A stretch of 32,187 nt of DNA from Streptomyces oryzae. Its GTDB lineage: Bacteria; Actinomycetota; Actinomycetes; Streptomycetales; Streptomycetaceae. Position numbers and translations under genes: made by a program. The DNA is taken from NCBI RefSeq assembly GCF_017676365.1, contig NZ_JADKMA010000073.1, forward strand, positions 1 through 32,187. The letters are read 5' to 3'. Below the pieces are notes generated by a model. That model ran no database searches and was not told where the DNA came from. It saw nothing but the letters and a program-made list of their open reading frames with translations. Below, piece by piece: positions 1-6,591 of this stretch. Every line of letters begins with the position of its first letter. Position 1 is the stretch's first letter.

Positions 1-564
1 GTCCTGTACCTTGCCCCGGCCGCTGAGCGCGTCCCGGGCACGGTCGACCAGGCCGACGCCCGGTGCCAGGACCTTGAGGGCCGAGGGCTCGTGAGGGCTT
101 GCGGGGTGCGGGCGGGTGGGAGCGGTCTTCTTGGCGCGGCGGACCTGTTCGCCGAGGTCGGTCAGCTCCAGGCGCGGCAGCACCTCCTCGAGCCGGGGAA
201 AGAGGTTGCCCTCCTCGTCGCGCACATGGGTGCGGACCTCCTGGATCAGCCTGGTCAGGATGTGGTCGAAGGCCGGATCGTCGGCGCCCAGCCCCTCCAG
301 GTCCTTCATCAGCCGCTCGGCGCCCTTGTGGTCCTCCAGCTCCTTGTCCGCAAGGGCCTCGCCGCCGACCACATGGGAGCGTACGGCCGGGTACAGGTAC
401 TCCTCCTCGGCCACGGAGTGCCGCACCAGTTCGATCGTGGCCTGGTCGGCGTACTGCTTGCGCTTCAGGTGACCGGGTGGCAGCGCCTCGATCTTGGCGA
501 AGAGCTCTTCCACCTCTCGGTGGTCGGTGGTGAGTTCCTGGACGACCGTTCCACCGTGTGCCAT
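1..564 (-). CDS. Hemerythrin HHE-domain protein (3' end cut by window edge)
   Basis: The frame reads from an ATG at 564 through the window start without a stop, so 188 codons are visible and the C-terminus is missing. The start is fixed by a strong AGGAGGAG ribosome site just upstream. The product is an all-helical HHE cation-binding protein: His at about residues 15, 49, 79 and 113 together with the HSVAEEE and HVRDEEGN segments give the H..HxxxE..H..HxxxE pattern that binds a di-iron site in hemerythrin-like domains. Such proteins bind O2, NO or iron in the cytoplasm; the exact ligand cannot be read from sequence. After about residue 145 the protein becomes a Pro/Ala-rich tail with no recognised domain. 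Its neighbours (catalase, CDGSH, Rieske) support a redox-stress role, which is inference. Confidence 0.9.
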   Translation of the reverse strand, partial: MAHGGTVVQELTTDHREVEELFAKIEALPPGHLKRKQYADQATIELVRHSVAEEEYLYPAVRSHVVGGEALADKELEDHKGAERLMKDLEGLGADDPAFDHILTRLIQEVRTHVRDEEGNLFPRLEEVLPRLELTDLGEQVRRAKKTAPTRPHPASPHEPSALKVLAPGVGLVDRARDALSGRGKVQD

Positions 565-674
565 GGCGTCTCCTCCTGTCGCGGGGCCGCGCCCCGGGGG
601 TTCGCCGATCCCGGGTCCCCGCGAGCCGCACCCGCCAACCTCCCGAGCCCGCCCGGGTACGGAGCGACAGGGAT

Positions 675-700
675 GTTTCGCCGGCGGCGTCCCAGGAACT
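675..700 (+). promoter_or_regulatory. Candidate sigma-B-like promoter of the methyltransferase-CDGSH pair
   Basis: GTTT at 675-678 is followed after 16 bases by GGAACT at 695-700. The same GTTT-N16-GG arrangement occurs before the catalase, Rieske, CBS and qcrB genes. The last base lies 9 bases before the GTG chosen as start, so the message would be leaderless or nearly so. Streptomyces sigma-B-family promoters are described as GTTT-like with a GGGTAY-like -10; the -10 here is an imperfect match. Confidence 0.45.
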
Positions 701-709
701 CTGTGGCCC

Positions 710-1453
710 GTGCGGCTCCTGAGACCGCCAGGGGTGTACGCCCCGCAAGGCGATACCGAACTGCTGCTCGAAGCGCTCGCCGAGGCAGCCGTACCGCGCG
801 GAGCGCGGATGCTCGACGTCTGCACCGGCACCGGCGTGGTCGCGCTGGCGGGTGCGCGGCTGGGCGCCGCCCAGGTGCACGCCGTGGACATCTCGGCGCG
901 GGCCGTCCTGGCCACCGCCTGGAACGCCCGGCTGCGGAAACTGCCCGTCAGGACCCACCGCGGGGACTTGCTGACGGGTGACTCGCCGACAGGTGACGTA
1001 TCGGCTGGTGACGTATCGGCTGGTGACGTGCCGACAGGCGAGGTGACGGCCCGCGACGTGCCCGCCCCCGCCGCGGGCCGCTTCGACATCGTGACCGCCA
1101 ACCCGCCGTACGTACCGCACGCGGAGCCGGACGGGCACGGTGGCCGGCGGGCGCGGGCCTGGAACGCCGGGCGGGACGGGCGCAAGGTGCTGGACCGGCT
1201 GTGCGAGGCCGCACCGCGGCTGCTCACCGAGAGCGGGGTGCTGCTGGTGGTGCACTCCGCGCTGTGCGGGCCGCAGCGGACGCTGGACCTGCTGCACCAG
1301 GGCGGGCTGAAGGCCGCGGTGACCGCACGCCGCGTCCAGCCGTTCGGCCCGGTGCTGCGGAAGCGGGCGCACTGGCTGGAGCAACAGCAGTTGATCGCCC
1401 CAGGACAACGACACGAGGAACTGGTGGTCATCCGTGCCGACCTCACCCGGTGA
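710..1453 (+). CDS. HemK/PrmC-like class I SAM methyltransferase
   Basis: About 247 residues. The family signature starts right at the chosen GTG (RLLRPPGVYAPQGDT); upstream codons in this frame look noncoding and overlap the hemerythrin gene on the other strand, so longer starts were rejected. Motif I is DVCTGTG (about 36-42), the acidic motif II is AVDIS (about 58-62), and the catalytic NPPY motif of N-methyltransferases is at about 131-134. Relatives methylate glutamine or nucleic-acid amines; the substrate here is unknown. Between motif II and NPPY, residues about 85-117 are a degenerate five-residue repeat (GDVSA-like), encoded by 15-bp tandem units and absent from the usual fold. The 3' end overlaps the CDGSH gene by 20 bases, implying translational coupling. 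Confidence 0.85.
   Translation: MRLLRPPGVYAPQGDTELLLEALAEAAVPRGARMLDVCTGTGVVALAGARLGAAQVHAVDISARAVLATAWNARLRKLPVRTHRGDLLTGDSPTGDVSAGDVSAGDVPTGEVTARDVPAPAAGRFDIVTANPPYVPHAEPDGHGGRRARAWNAGRDGRKVLDRLCEAAPRLLTESGVLLVVHSALCGPQRTLDLLHQGGLKAAVTARRVQPFGPVLRKRAHWLEQQQLIAPGQRHEELVVIRADLTR
962..1060 (+). repeat. In-frame 15-bp tandem repeat within the methyltransferase
   Basis: Two perfect 15-bp units (992-1006 and 1007-1021, reading GGTGACGTATCGGCT) are flanked by diverged copies, giving GDLLT-GDSPT-GDVSA-GDVSA-GDVPT-GEVTA in the protein. The unit length keeps the reading frame, so copy number could change without breaking the gene. Confidence 0.85.
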
Positions 1454-1703
1454 GCAGAACCAGCCGCGCCGCGACCGGCGGCGCGTGACCTTGGAGCAGG
1501 GCGGCCCCGTGCTGGTGGAGGGCCCCGTGGAGGTACAGCTCGACGACGGGCGCACGGTCGTCTCCGACCGCTTCACCACGGCGCTGTGCACCTGCCGCCG
1601 GAGCCGTACGTACCCGTGGTGCGACACCAGCCACCGCCGCCGCTCCCGCCCCTCCGCAACGCGCACCGCAGCCGAGGGTGCGCGGGAGGGCGAGGACCCC
1701 TGA
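1434..1703 (+). CDS. CDGSH-type iron-sulfur protein
   Basis: An 89-residue protein starting at GTG 1434 inside the end of the methyltransferase gene; a later in-frame GTG at 1485 is possible, but the longer form has a GAGGA upstream. The segment CTCRRSRTYPWCDTSH matches the CDGSH pattern C-x-C-x2-S-x3-P-x-C-D-x-(S/T)-H, three Cys and one His that hold a redox-active, labile [2Fe-2S] cluster; the G of CDGSH is T here. The sequence before it (GGPVLVEGPVEVQLDDGRTV) is the usual beta part of bacterial single-motif members, and the tail is Arg/Ala-rich. It is likely a soluble electron-transfer or cluster-donor protein co-translated with the methyltransferase. Coupling to the stress genes around it is inference. 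Confidence 0.88.
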   Translation: MPTSPGEQNQPRRDRRRVTLEQGGPVLVEGPVEVQLDDGRTVVSDRFTTALCTCRRSRTYPWCDTSHRRRSRPSATRTAAEGAREGEDP

Positions 1704-1710
1704 CGACGGT

Positions 1711-2442
1711 TTGAGGATCTCCGCCGTCACATAGTTGGCCTCCTCGGAGGCGAGGAAGACATAGCCGGGCGCCATCTCGGCGGGCTGCGCGAGGCCCTGA
1801 GTGAAGGTGACGATGCCGCCACGGCTTGGACTGGTACGCCTGCACAGAGGTGCTGTTGATGATGCAGCCGCCCGCCGGGATGTGCGGGAGTGCCGTTTTG
1901 GTGACGTTGGGGGTGATCCAGAACATGCCGTAGAGGTTGGTGCGCACCACGTGGTCGAACTGCTGGTGCTGATGGTGTCGATGCCGGCGGACTGCGCCAT
2001 CTGGAAGGCCGCGTTGTTGACGAGTACGTCGATCCTGCCGAACTCGCGCACCGTGCGGTCGACCAGCCGCCGGCACTCGGCCTCCTCGCGGATGTCGCGG
2101 GCCACGGGGACGGCGCGGCGGCCGGCTTCCTCCACCAGCCGGGCCGTCTCCCGGGCCTCGTTCTCCTCCTCGGGCAGGTAGCTGAAGGCGACGTCGGCAC
2201 CTTCGCGGGCGTAGGCGAGCGCGACGGCACGGCCGATGCCCGAGTCCCCGCCGGTGATCAGGGTGCGCCGGCCGGTCAGCCGCCCGCTGCCCCGGTAGCT
2301 GCGCTCACCGTGGTCGGGGCGCGGCTCTCCATGGCTTCGGTGTCGCCCGGCGGGGTCTGTTGCTGTTGCGGGAACTCCGGCTTGGGGGGCTGCTCGGCGG
2401 GATGGCCCCGGTCGGCGGGGTGCCGTCGCCTGCTGCGGTCAC
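1711..2442 (-). pseudogene. Decayed short-chain dehydrogenase/reductase
   Basis: Pieces of one SDR protein lie in order across all three minus-strand frames. A Pro/Gln-rich start (PKPEFPQQQQ) is followed by a small indel near 2325, then the NAD-binding motif TGGDSGIGRA and NNAAFQMAQ. A one-base loss near 1963 shifts the frame into EQFDHVVRTNLYGMFW and INSTSVQAYQ. After that the YxxxK catalytic segment is missing, and GGIVTFTQGLAQ resumes in the other frame and joins directly to PAEMAPGYVFLASEEANYVTAEIL, skipping about 50 residues that the family normally has there. The C-terminus runs out next to the CDGSH stop. Without Tyr and Lys and with at least two frameshifts it cannot make an active enzyme. 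The boundaries are approximate. Intact relatives are often found next to catalase genes in Streptomyces, which fits its place just downstream of one. Confidence 0.85.
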
Positions 2443-2517
2443 GTTTGCTGTCCTCCGTCGTCGTCGGTTCACGCGATCGACCGACCGCCGCGAACGGACG
2501 CCTCCGGCCGAAAGCGG

Positions 2518-4767
2518 TCACCCCACGGACGCCCCCGCCGGAAAGCGGTCCCACGCCCGGTGTTCCGCCAGCAGTTCGGTGACCCGCCCGAACACGGAGC
2601 CCGGGTCGTCGGCCACCACGACGCCGGCCGCGTCCTGCGGGCACCCGGCTGCGGCGAGCACGTCGGCGCCGGGGCCCCATGCGCCCAGGGCCTTGGCGTG
2701 CCGGTACGCCTCGGAGACCAGCAGCAGGACGCGCGGGTCGATCCCGCCGCTGCCGGTGTGCAGGCCCGCCTTGGCGTCGCGGGCCCCGTACGCGTCGCTG
2801 CCGACGCCCGGAGCCGCGGCGAGCAGCAGCGCGTCGAACTCGATGGAGCGGGCGTTGGCGAAGGTCCGCTGGGTGACGACGGACCCGCCGGTGCCCGCGA
2901 GTTCGCCGCCGTGCGGGGCGATGACGAGCGGGACCATGCCGCCGTCGTGGATGGTGCCGCGCAGCGTGGCCAGCGCCGCCAGGTCACTGGTCTCGTCAGC
3001 GACGATGCCGATGACCCGGCCGTCGGTGGGCCAGCTGCGGCCCAGCTGGGAGAGGGCCGGGCTGGGGGCCACATCGGGGAGCGGCCCGGAGGGCTTGGGC
3101 GCGGGAAGGCCGAGCCCGGCCGCCACCGCGGCACACAGCTCCGTGTCGATGTCGGCGAGCACCCGCAACTGGCGCTCCTTGACGGACGGTTCGTAGCATT
3201 TGCTCAGCTCGAAGGTGTACGCGGCGATGACGTGCTCCCGCTCGACCGGGCTGAGGCTGAGGTAGAAGCGCCGCGGGTGGCTGGTGTGGTCGCTGAAGGA
3301 TGCGGGTGCAGCCCTCACCTTCGTCGCCTGGGGCACGGTGACCGGGCTCTCCACGTAGGCGCCCTCCGCGGCGCCCGCCAGGAACGGGCAGCCGCCGTCC
3401 AGCGAGTTGGGGCGGTAGGGCGCCACGCCGCTGTGTACGGCGGTCTGGTGCATGCCGTCCCGGTTCATGTCGTTGACCGGGGCGTGGGTCCTGTTGATGG
3501 GCAGCTGCGCGAAGTTGGGCCCGCCCAGCCGGGTGATCTGGGTGTCGATGTAGGAGAAGAGCCGTCCGGCCAGCAGCGGGTCGTCGGTGATGTCGATGCC
3601 CGGGACCAGGTGGCCGGGGTGGAAGGCGACCTGCTCGGTCTCGGCGAAGAAGTTGGAGGGGTTGGCGGTCAGCGTCATCAGCCCGATGGGCTGCACCGGG
3701 GCCCACTCCTCGGGCACGATCTTGGTCGGGTCGAGCAGGTCGATGCCCTCGAACGTCTGCTCGGGGTTGTCGGGGAAGGTCTGGATGCCCAGCTCCCACT
3801 CGGGGAAGGCGCCCGCCTCGATGGCGTCGGCCAGGTCGCGGCGGTGGAAGTCCGGGTCCATGCCGCCGGTGATCTGGGCCTCCTCCCAGGTCATGGAGTG
3901 GACGCCGAGCCTGGGCTTCCAGTGGAACTTCACCAGGGTGGTGCCGCCCTGCTCGTCGACGAGCCGGAAGGTGTGGACGCCGAAGCCCTCCATCGTCCGG
4001 AACGAGCGGGGGATGGCCCGGTCGGACATGGCCCAGATGGTGTGGTGGGTGGCTTCGGTGTGCAGCGACACGAAGTCCCAGAAGGTGTCGTGCGCGCTCT
4101 GCGCCTGCGGGATCTCCCGGTCCGGATGGGGCTTCCCCGCGTGGATGACGTCGGGGAACTTGATCGCGTCCTGGATGAAGAAGACCGGAATGTTGTTCCC
4201 GACCAGGTCGAAGGTGCCCTGCGAGGTGTAGAACTTGGTCGCGAATCCGCGGGTGTCGCGCACCGTGTCGGCGGAGCCGCGGGAGCCGAGCACGGTGGAG
4301 AAGCGCACGAAGACCGGCGTCTCGACGTCTTTGCCGAGGAACGCTGCCTTGCAGATCTGCGAGGCGGTGCCGTAGCCGCGGAAGACACCGTGCGCCGCCG
4401 CGCCCCGCGCGTGCACCACCCGCTCCGGGATGCGTTCGTGGTCGAAGTGGGTGATCTTCTCCCGCAGATGGTGGTCCTGGAGCAGTACGGGCCCGCGCTC
4501 ACCGGCCTTGAGGGAGTGGTCGGTGTCGTACAGCCGCAGGCCCTGCGCCGTGGTGAGCCTGCCGCCCGTCTGGGCCCATACGGCTGGGTCGATGTCCGCG
4601 GACTCGCCGGTGGCGGAGTACACCTCGGGGCCCGACTGGTCCTGCTTGGGCGGCAGCGGCTCGCGCGGGGTGGTCGGCTCCTCGACGGGGGGCGCCTCGG
4701 GCGCTGGACGGCCGGGGATGAACGGCTCCCCTGCGTTCGGGTTCTCGTGCGACGGGCGGCCGGCCAT
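2518..4767 (-). CDS. katE: Large-subunit catalase (HPII/KatE type)
   Basis: A 749-residue haem catalase that dismutates hydrogen peroxide in the cytoplasm. The ATG at 4767 follows TTGGAGGT at good spacing; the frame stays open further upstream but has no site there and would cover the promoter. Visible features are a Pro-rich N-terminal extension (about 1-70), distal His119 in RVVHARG, Asn191/192 in DLVGNN, and proximal haem Tyr406 in RLFSYIDTQ. The C-terminal class I amidotransferase/DJ-1-like flavodoxin domain (about 590-749) separates large-subunit catalases from the roughly 500-residue small type. All catalytic residues are present. A GTTT-N16-GGTTAC promoter and a triple direct repeat lie upstream, and the decayed SDR gene lies just downstream on the same strand. 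Confidence 0.95.
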   Translation of the reverse strand: MAGRPSHENPNAGEPFIPGRPAPEAPPVEEPTTPREPLPPKQDQSGPEVYSATGESADIDPAVWAQTGGRLTTAQGLRLYDTDHSLKAGERGPVLLQDHHLREKITHFDHERIPERVVHARGAAAHGVFRGYGTASQICKAAFLGKDVETPVFVRFSTVLGSRGSADTVRDTRGFATKFYTSQGTFDLVGNNIPVFFIQDAIKFPDVIHAGKPHPDREIPQAQSAHDTFWDFVSLHTEATHHTIWAMSDRAIPRSFRTMEGFGVHTFRLVDEQGGTTLVKFHWKPRLGVHSMTWEEAQITGGMDPDFHRRDLADAIEAGAFPEWELGIQTFPDNPEQTFEGIDLLDPTKIVPEEWAPVQPIGLMTLTANPSNFFAETEQVAFHPGHLVPGIDITDDPLLAGRLFSYIDTQITRLGGPNFAQLPINRTHAPVNDMNRDGMHQTAVHSGVAPYRPNSLDGGCPFLAGAAEGAYVESPVTVPQATKVRAAPASFSDHTSHPRRFYLSLSPVEREHVIAAYTFELSKCYEPSVKERQLRVLADIDTELCAAVAAGLGLPAPKPSGPLPDVAPSPALSQLGRSWPTDGRVIGIVADETSDLAALATLRGTIHDGGMVPLVIAPHGGELAGTGGSVVTQRTFANARSIEFDALLLAAAPGVGSDAYGARDAKAGLHTGSGGIDPRVLLLVSEAYRHAKALGAWGPGADVLAAAGCPQDAAGVVVADDPGSVFGRVTELLAEHRAWDRFPAGASVG

Positions 4768-4805
4768 GGGACCTCCAAGAGCGAGAGAGACGGACCACCG
4801 CAGGA

Positions 4806-4831
4806 GTAACCGGGCCGCTCGATGCCGAAAC
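4806..4831 (-). promoter_or_regulatory. Candidate sigma-B-like promoter of the catalase gene
   Basis: On the minus strand GTTT (4831-4828) is followed after 16 bases by GGTTAC (4811-4806), one base from the GGGTAC -10 described for Streptomyces sigma-B. The message would have a leader of roughly 35 bases carrying the GGAGG ribosome site. Stress-sigma control of catalase is known in streptomycetes; its use here is inferred. Confidence 0.55.
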
Positions 4832-4894
4832 GGGAGGCATCGGAAGTATCCGCCCGATTGCCGCACCGTCCTGACGGGGCCACAGCCGGCACGG

Positions 4895-4940
4895 CGTCAG
4901 TTCGACAACTGCGTCAGTTCGACAACGGCCGTCAGTTCGC
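4895..4940. repeat. Three direct repeats upstream of catalase
   Basis: CGTCAGTTCGACAAC occurs at 4895-4909 and again at 4912-4926, with a partial copy CGTCAGTTCG at 4930-4939. The 17-18 base spacing puts the copies at a similar face on successive turns. They sit 60-110 bases upstream of the catalase -35 element and just past the Rieske stop codon, where an activator or repressor array could be. Confidence 0.7.
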
Positions 4941-4957
4941 CACCGGCGGCGGCTCGC

Positions 4958-5893
4958 TCAGCCCGCTTCCGGCAGCCGCACCTCCAGCATGCCGTCCCGC
5001 TCCCGCGCCTCGAAGCTGGGCTGCGGCGCGGTGGCGGGGCCGCTCACGTTCCAGCCGTCCGAGAGCCGGAAGGTGCTGCCGTGCCAGGGGCAGGTCACAC
5101 AGCCGTCGGCCACCGTGCCCTCGGACAGCGGGCCCGACTGGTGGGCGCACCGGTCGGCCAGCACCCGCACCGGTCCTGCGGACTCCCGGTAGACCAGCAG
5201 CCTGACGTCGCCGAGCATGGCGCTGGTCGGCTGGCCGACGGGGAAGCTGTCGGCCTTGCCCACCTGGTGCCAGCCGGGTTCGACCAGGTGCGGCACCGGC
5301 TCCGCCTTGTTGGGGCCAGCCGCCTGCCGGTAGGCGAGGTGACCGCCGATCATCCCGCCCAGCCCGGCGGCGGTCAGCCCGCCGTAGCCGAGCATCCGTC
5401 CCCGGCACTCGCGGCCGCGCAGCCGGGCCGTCAGGGAGGCCGTGTACAGGCCGAGGGCTGCGACATTGGCCGCCGCGTGGACCAGCCCCACCCGCAGCTG
5501 CGGCTTGTGCAGCGCCGCCCAGTCGGTGGCGCCGGTGACAGCGGCGGGGAGCGCGGCGACCACCCCGGTGCCGATCAGCACCCGGCTGGCGCGCCGCGTA
5601 CCTGGCAGCAGGTCCAACAGCGCCGCCGAGGACCAGGCGCCGAGGGGGACCTGTACGAGTGCGGGGTGCAGCGGGTGTCCCAGCCATGTGCCGTGCAGCG
5701 CGTCCCGTACCCGGCTCAGCGGGCTCTTCCTGACGGCGTTCTGCAGAGGGCCGATCGCGGGGTCGAGGGCACGGAGGGTGCCCAGCCTGTCGAGCCACGC
5801 GGGGAGCGAGGACGCTTCGGACGGCGTTGCGGCCGATGTTTCGGACGACGTTCCGGACGACGGCGTCGTCGCCGTGGACGATTCTGAGGACAT
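4958..5893 (-). CDS. DUF2231-Rieske [2Fe-2S] membrane protein
   Basis: 311 residues from ATG 5893, with GGAG just before it. After a Ser/Thr-rich start (about 1-28), residues about 65-190 form a hydrophobic DUF2231-like region with several membrane segments and conserved His (LGHPLHPALVQVPLG). Residues about 205-311 are a Rieske domain: Cys249-x-His251 in CAHQSG and Cys268-x2-His271 in CPWHGSTF, the four cluster ligands. It should be a membrane-anchored electron carrier facing one side of the membrane. Its function is not established for this architecture. It lies next to an orphan cytochrome b, so service as the Rieske partner of that protein is possible, though a dioxygenase-type ferredoxin role is equally compatible. 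Its promoter-like element ends only 9 bases before the ATG. Confidence 0.88.
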   Translation of the reverse strand: MSSESSTATTPSSGTSSETSAATPSEASSLPAWLDRLGTLRALDPAIGPLQNAVRKSPLSRVRDALHGTWLGHPLHPALVQVPLGAWSSAALLDLLPGTRRASRVLIGTGVVAALPAAVTGATDWAALHKPQLRVGLVHAAANVAALGLYTASLTARLRGRECRGRMLGYGGLTAAGLGGMIGGHLAYRQAAGPNKAEPVPHLVEPGWHQVGKADSFPVGQPTSAMLGDVRLLVYRESAGPVRVLADRCAHQSGPLSEGTVADGCVTCPWHGSTFRLSDGWNVSGPATAPQPSFEARERDGMLEVRLPEAG

Positions 5894-5902
5894 ATCGCTC
5901 CG

Positions 5903-5928
5903 GTTGCCACACCTGACGGCGGACAAAC
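5903..5928 (-). promoter_or_regulatory. Candidate sigma-B-like promoter of the Rieske gene
   Basis: Reading the minus strand, GTTT (5928-5925) is followed after 16 bases by GGCAAC (5908-5903), 9 bases before the ATG. If used, the transcript would have almost no leader. It shares GTTT-N16-GG with the divergent CBS gene promoter 55 bases away. Confidence 0.4.
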
Positions 5929-5981
5929 GGTCAGCGCCGCGCACCACTCCGTCAGCCGCCGTTCCGATGCTCTCCGTGTCT

Positions 5982-6007
5982 GTTTCGGCGTCTCGCCGCC
6001 TGGAAAC
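5982..6007 (+). promoter_or_regulatory. Candidate sigma-B-like promoter of the CBS gene
   Basis: GTTT at 5982-5985 and GGAAAC at 6002-6007 are separated by exactly 16 bases. The ATG follows 31 bases later, the same distance as at the qcrB promoter. The spacer holds a small hairpin (CGGCG-tct-CGCCG). Confidence 0.45.
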
Positions 6008-6038
6008 CCGGCGCGGGTCCGACAAGAGAGGAGTCGAA

Positions 6039-6455
6039 ATGACTACGGCACGCGACATCATGAGCCCCGGCGCCGACTGTGTGCGGACCGACCAGACAGC
6101 GGCCGACGCGGCGGAGCTGATGACCGAGCTGGGCGTGGGTGCGCTGCCCATCTGCGGGAAGGACAACAAGCTCAAGGGTGTCGTCACCGACCGGGATCTG
6201 GTGGTCAAGGTGCTGGGGCCGGGCCGTGATCCGGCGACCTTCCCCGCCGGCAGCCTGAACCAGGCGGAGGCCGTCACCATCGGCGCCGACGACGGCGCCG
6301 ACGAGGTGCTGGAGACCATGTCACGGCACCAGGTCAGGCGGCTCCCGGTGATCGACGGCGACCAGCTCGTCGGCATGGTCGCGCTCGCCGACGTCGCCCG
6401 CTCCCTGCCGCACCCGGAGACGGGACGGCTGGTGGAGGCCCTCTCGGAGGACTGA
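6039..6455 (+). CDS. Two-CBS-domain protein
   Basis: 138 residues from an ATG preceded by AGAGAGGAG. The whole protein is a pair of CBS domains (a Bateman module): the first from about 8 to 62 with GVGALPICG and GVVTDRDLV, the second from about 75 to 130 with VRRLPVIDGDQLVGMVALADVA. Such stand-alone pairs bind adenosine nucleotides or SAM and sense energy or redox state, often by regulating a partner. No catalytic domain is present. It is divergent from the Rieske gene and 136 bases ahead of the cytochrome b gene on the same strand, so a role in sensing energy status for this respiratory cluster is a reasonable inference. Confidence 0.9.
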   Translation: MTTARDIMSPGADCVRTDQTAADAAELMTELGVGALPICGKDNKLKGVVTDRDLVVKVLGPGRDPATFPAGSLNQAEAVTIGADDGADEVLETMSRHQVRRLPVIDGDQLVGMVALADVARSLPHPETGRLVEALSED

Positions 6456-6534
6456 CCCCCCGGCGCGGTCCGGCCCGTCCCCCGCCGTTGGTGTGCCGTG
6501 ACGGCGGCGTACGAGGCAACCGGATACCAGGGGC

Positions 6535-6560
6535 GTTTGCCGTGCGGGCGGCGGGGCACT
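6535..6560 (+). promoter_or_regulatory. Candidate sigma-B-like promoter of the cytochrome b gene
   Basis: GTTT at 6535-6538 and GGCACT at 6555-6560 are 16 bases apart, 31 bases before the ATG. A clear ribosome site (AGGAGGG) lies in the resulting leader. Confidence 0.4.
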
Positions 6561-6591
6561 GAGGTATGCGGTCTTCTAGGAGGGCGACCGC

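Noticed and set aside
655..660. GGGTAC on the plus strand, a perfect sigma-B-like -10
   Set aside because: No GTTT or similar -35 lies 14-16 bases upstream, while GTTT-N16-GG is found a little downstream and closer to the gene.
962..1060. CRISPR-like array
   Set aside because: The repeats are 15 bases, directly adjacent without spacers, and in frame in a coding sequence.
2560..4809. A 749-codon open frame on the plus strand
   Set aside because: It is antisense to the catalase gene, whose catalytic residues and ribosome site are clear. Long antisense frames are expected in DNA of this GC content, and the translation has no recognisable domain.
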